In this document: positions 6,462-8,402 of the stretch, piece after piece
Layout of the letters: each line of letters opens with the position of its first letter
Position numbering within the stretch: position 1 is the stretch's first letter
Source: Methanomassiliicoccales archaeon
GTDB taxonomy: Archaea > Thermoplasmatota > Thermoplasmata > Methanomassiliicoccales > UBA472
Length of the DNA: 8,402 nucleotides
Assembly: GCA_013329565.1 (NCBI GenBank)
Contig: DUJZ01000007.1
Coordinates: 1 to 8,402 of the forward strand
Reading direction: 5' to 3'
Notes under the pieces: model-generated
The model's database searches: none
What the model was told of the DNA's origin: nothing
What the model saw: only the letters and a program-made list of their open reading frames with translations
Made by a program: the position numbers and the translations under genes

Positions 6462-6530
6462 GCGAAACCTTTTCCACTTTCCTTTTTTTATAAAAATTAT
6501 ATTGGGAAGGCGTTTTGGGATGTTCGCTCA
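6459..6530. terminator. shared terminator between convergent genes
   Basis: TGAGCGAA at 6459-6466, starting with the symporter stop codon, is an exact inverted copy of TTCGCTCA at 6523-6530, ending in the stop codon of the minus-strand gene. Between them are a T7 tract (6483-6489) with further T-rich sequence for plus-strand transcripts, and A-rich TATAAAAATTATATT (6490-6503). On the minus strand that reads as T-rich. The T-tracts should stop transcription from both sides. Confidence 0.55.
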
Positions 6531-7685
6531 GATGTCCAGTCCCTCGCTCCATTTCTTCTCGGCCTTGATGTCCAGCCAGGGCATCTCCAGGCGCTTCGGT
6601 GAGATCCGGGTGTTCGGGTCGATCGGGTTCGGGCCTAGCTGCCTGACCTTCTCGATGTAATCGTTGACGGCCTTGACGTAACCTTCGACCTCTTCGGAAT
6701 CGACGTAATCCATGTGGAACCGGTCGGGATGGAAGCCCATCTGTTCCAGATAGGTGTGCAGCAGGGTCATCCTCTTCCTGGTGCGCAGGTTGCCGACCTC
6801 ATAATGGCAGCGTCCCGGATGTCCCGCCAACACAAGCACCCCGTCGGCCCCTTTGGACAGCGCTTTAAGAACCCATTCCGGGTCCACCCTGGCGGAGCAC
6901 ATGGTGCGCAGGACGCAGAAGTGGGGGTCCATGGCCATTCGCTTTAGGCCGGCGATATCCGCGGCGGTGTACGAGCACCAGTGGCAGGAGAACACCACGA
7001 CCTTGGGGAAGTCCATCCTGCTGTCCTTGAGGAACGTCTCGATCTGCGAGACCATCTGCAGGTTGGAGAAGCAGGTCTGGTCCAGGGCGGCCGTCGGACA
7101 GGCGGCGACGCAGGCCCCGCATCCCTCGCAGGCGTTGATGTTGACGTTCGCCTTCTTATGATCCTGGTAGTCCTGGTCCGGGGCGAGGTGTATGGCGTTG
7201 AAGTTGCATACCGACTCGCAGATGCCGCAACCGGTGCAGCGGAACTTGTTCACCTGCGATACGTTCGCCTTTTCCGTTATGGATTGGTTCTGCAGGCGGT
7301 CGTGGGACATCCTCAGCATGTCCTCCGCCTTGTTCGTCGCCGCCTCGCGATCGTTGAAATGTATCCAGGCGCACTGCTCGCGGATGTTGCACATCTCCAG
7401 CATGCATCCCTTGCGGTCGGCCTCCTCGAGCGTCTGCTGGAACTCCTTCAGGTAGAGCTTCGGCGAGCAGGCGGCGATGAGCACCCGGTCGATGCCGTGC
7501 TCCTTCACGTCCTTTCCGATCTGCTCCCGGGCGGCCGGGGAGCAGGCGTAGTCAACCGTTGCGGTGTGGGCCACCTTGGTCATGTTCCTGGCCGCCTCGT
7601 GCAGCTTGCCGGTGTCCAGGCTGTTGTCGATGTTGCCGCCGCAGCGGCAGATGTATATGCCCATTCTCTGCGAACCCTTGCTCAT
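6528..7685 (-). CDS. HdrA N-domain / 2x[4Fe-4S] ferredoxin / MvhD fusion without FAD domain
   Basis: The 385-residue cytoplasmic iron-sulfur protein is made of three parts. Residues 8-125 match the N-terminal domain of heterodisulfide reductase subunit A, with IYICRCGGNID (10-20), C48, IAACSPKL (70-77) and NIREQCAWIHF (100-110). Residues 147-200 hold two four-cysteine ferredoxin motifs: C150, C153, C156, C160 and C186, C189, C192, C196. Residues 227-350 match MvhD, the [2Fe-2S] hydrogenase delta subunit, with SCHWCSY (C234, C237), MCSARVDPEWVLKAL (C263) and HPGRCHYEVGN (C293). The thioredoxin-reductase-like FAD region (GxGxxG) that normally sits between HdrA-N and the ferredoxin part is absent, so flavin-based electron bifurcation is not expected. 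It probably wires electrons between an MvhD-type donor and a ferredoxin or disulfide reductase. GGAGG stands eight bases before the ATG. No hydrogenase or hdrBC gene adjoins it. Confidence 0.9.
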   Translation of the reverse strand: MSKGSQRMGIYICRCGGNIDNSLDTGKLHEAARNMTKVAHTATVDYACSPAAREQIGKDVKEHGIDRVLIAACSPKLYLKEFQQTLEEADRKGCMLEMCNIREQCAWIHFNDREAATNKAEDMLRMSHDRLQNQSITEKANVSQVNKFRCTGCGICESVCNFNAIHLAPDQDYQDHKKANVNINACEGCGACVAACPTAALDQTCFSNLQMVSQIETFLKDSRMDFPKVVVFSCHWCSYTAADIAGLKRMAMDPHFCVLRTMCSARVDPEWVLKALSKGADGVLVLAGHPGRCHYEVGNLRTRKRMTLLHTYLEQMGFHPDRFHMDYVDSEEVEGYVKAVNDYIEKVRQLGPNPIDPNTRISPKRLEMPWLDIKAEKKWSEGLDI

Positions 7686-7736
7686 CCGATGATCCTCCAG
7701 ACAGAACTACGAGGGGAGAAAAGTCATGCTCTATTG

Positions 7737-7743
7737 TTAAATA
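7737..7743 (-). promoter_or_regulatory. TATA box for the HdrA-MvhD fusion gene
   Basis: On the minus strand TATTTAA occupies 7743-7737. It would start transcription near 7714, leaving a leader of about 29 bases with GGAGG before the ATG at 7685. It lies just past the hairpin that follows the rubrerythrin gene, so the two minus-strand genes look separately transcribed. Confidence 0.5.
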
Positions 7744-7748
7744 GATTT

Positions 7749-7781
7749 CCCCGGAACCTTCGCATTCTGGAAGGTCCGGGG
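7749..7781 (-). terminator. strong hairpin after the rubrerythrin gene
   Basis: CCCCGG (7749-7754) pairs with CCGGGG (7776-7781), A7755 with T7775, and CCTTC (7757-7761) with GAAGG (7770-7774), leaving one bulged base and an eight-base loop. Beginning ten bases past the rubrerythrin stop, it probably ends that transcript. T-rich sequence after it on the minus strand is interrupted (AAATCTATTT). On the plus strand TTTT follows directly, but no plus-strand gene leads into it. Confidence 0.5.
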
Positions 7782-7790
7782 TTTTGGCGT

Positions 7791-8374
7791 TTAAAGGTCA
7801 ACCCACCGGCGCTGGAAGTAGGAGCGGGGGTGCTCGCAGGACGGGCGCCTCTCCGGCGGTTCGTTGCCCTCGTGCTCGTGGCCGCGCTCCCGGCACACCC
7901 ACCTGGTGCTCTTCTTCTCCTTGAAGACCGTGCCGGACTCGATCAAGGCCAGCAGATCCTGGTACTTGTTCTCGTGGTGCTTCTCCGCCCTTCCGATGGC
8001 CCTCAGGCGCAGGGCGATGTCCGCGTGGCCTTCCTTCTCGGCCACGTCGGCGAACTCCGGGTACATGCACTCCGCCTCGTGGTTCTCCCCGGCCATGGCC
8101 GCCTTCAGGTTGTCGGCGGTGCAGCCCTGCACGACCGGGAACTCCGCTTCGAACGATAGCGCCTCGAAGTCCAGGCACTCCTTCTTCTTCAGGTCGTGGA
8201 TCATCTTCCAGACGGAGATGGCGTGGGACCTCTCCTGCCCGGCGGTCTCCAGGAAGATCACGGATATCTGCTCGTACCCCTCGGCCTTGGCGGTCCTGGC
8301 GTACCAGGTGTAGCGCGGTTGCGGGCCTGGGTTTCCCCTATGAAGGCTTTGGCCAAGTTCTCTATCTTGTTCAT
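7791..8374 (-). pseudogene. rbr: rubrerythrin with a frameshift and a degraded rubredoxin centre
   Basis: Rubrerythrin reduces hydrogen peroxide in anaerobes. ATG 8374 opens MNKIENLAKAFIGETQARNR, a typical start. The continuation (YTWYARTAKAEGYEQ) is two bases out of frame: an extra GC lies at about 8313-8318, where one GC repeat unit too many is present. With it removed the protein would be about 193 residues, the usual length. The diiron ligands are all recognisable: GETQAR before the shift, then ETAGQERSH, GENHEAECMYP and EKHHENKY. The C-terminal rubredoxin part is altered: the usual CxxC and CPxC appear as CRER and RPSC, so two of four iron-binding cysteines are Arg (codons CGC, one transition from TGC). 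Downstream of the shift the frame stays open to TAA 7791; GTG 8261 could start a shortened protein lacking the first diiron glutamate. Either a decaying gene or sequence errors explain this. Confidence 0.8.
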
Positions 8375-8402
8375 TCCATCATCCCAGCTAATGACCGATG
8401 AA

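Noticed and set aside
6981..8159. 392-codon open frame on the plus strand opposite the HdrA-MvhD and rubrerythrin genes
   Set aside because: It is antisense to two genes with clear family motifs, has a leucine/valine/arginine-rich composition typical of GC-rich shadow frames, and shows no recognisable domain.
8311..8320. Programmed ribosomal frameshift in rubrerythrin
   Set aside because: No slippery heptamer or downstream pseudoknot is evident, and rubrerythrins are not known to use frameshifting; mutation or sequence error is simpler.
1..8402. CRISPR array, insertion sequence, integrase or attachment site
   Set aside because: No regularly spaced direct repeats, transposase-like frame or terminal inverted repeats were found; the repeats present are short local palindromes.

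Overview
The window looks like a chromosomal stretch of a GC-rich archaeon, most likely a Thermoplasmatota member close to Methanomassiliicoccales. Pointers are an ATP-cone-type archaeal endonuclease, a bacterio-opsin-activator (HTH_10) regulator, an Mrp/NBP35 ATPase followed by a NifX-like protein, an HdrA/MvhD-type iron-sulfur protein of the methanogen electron-transfer kind, a rubrerythrin, and archaeal TATA-like elements with strong Shine-Dalgarno sites. The lineage is an inference from gene content; no marker gene fixes it.

Bases 1-3458 hold five tightly packed plus-strand genes. They are the 3' end of a PD-(D/E)xK endonuclease, a non-hydrolysing UDP-GlcNAc 2-epimerase (ATGA overlap), a CxxC-containing HTH_10 regulator, Mrp (10-base gap), and a NifX-like protein (start codon directly after the mrp stop). 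The block closes with a hairpin/T-tract terminator at 3491-3524.

Bases 3459-4047 are an AT-rich, palindrome-rich spacer. It contains a possible small RNA at 3561-3640 with a TATA-like palindrome before it and a T-tract after it. It also holds a small unrecognised ORF (3765-3959) whose TATA box is spaced for leaderless transcription, and a hairpin-rich leader. The spacer feeds a two-gene operon: a universal stress protein fused to a two-helix membrane tail (4048-4845), then an ActP-like sodium/solute symporter (4842-6461, ATGA overlap). The USP tail resembles the small two-helix partner proteins that usually accompany ActP-type symporters. The pair therefore reads as a transporter with a nucleotide-sensing accessory subunit.

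The right part is on the minus strand. An HdrA-N / 2x[4Fe-4S] ferredoxin / MvhD fusion (6528-7685) lacks the HdrA FAD domain, and has its own promoter and Shine-Dalgarno. Upstream of it lies a rubrerythrin (7791-8374) that carries a 2-base frameshift near its start and has lost two of its four rubredoxin cysteines (both now Arg), though the diiron ligands are kept. The convergent symporter and HdrA-like genes end in a shared symmetric terminator region whose 8-base arms include both stop codons.

The points most worth a second look are the USP-membrane-tail fusion beside the symporter, the FAD-less HdrA-MvhD fusion, the damaged rubrerythrin, and the possible small RNA at 3561-3640.
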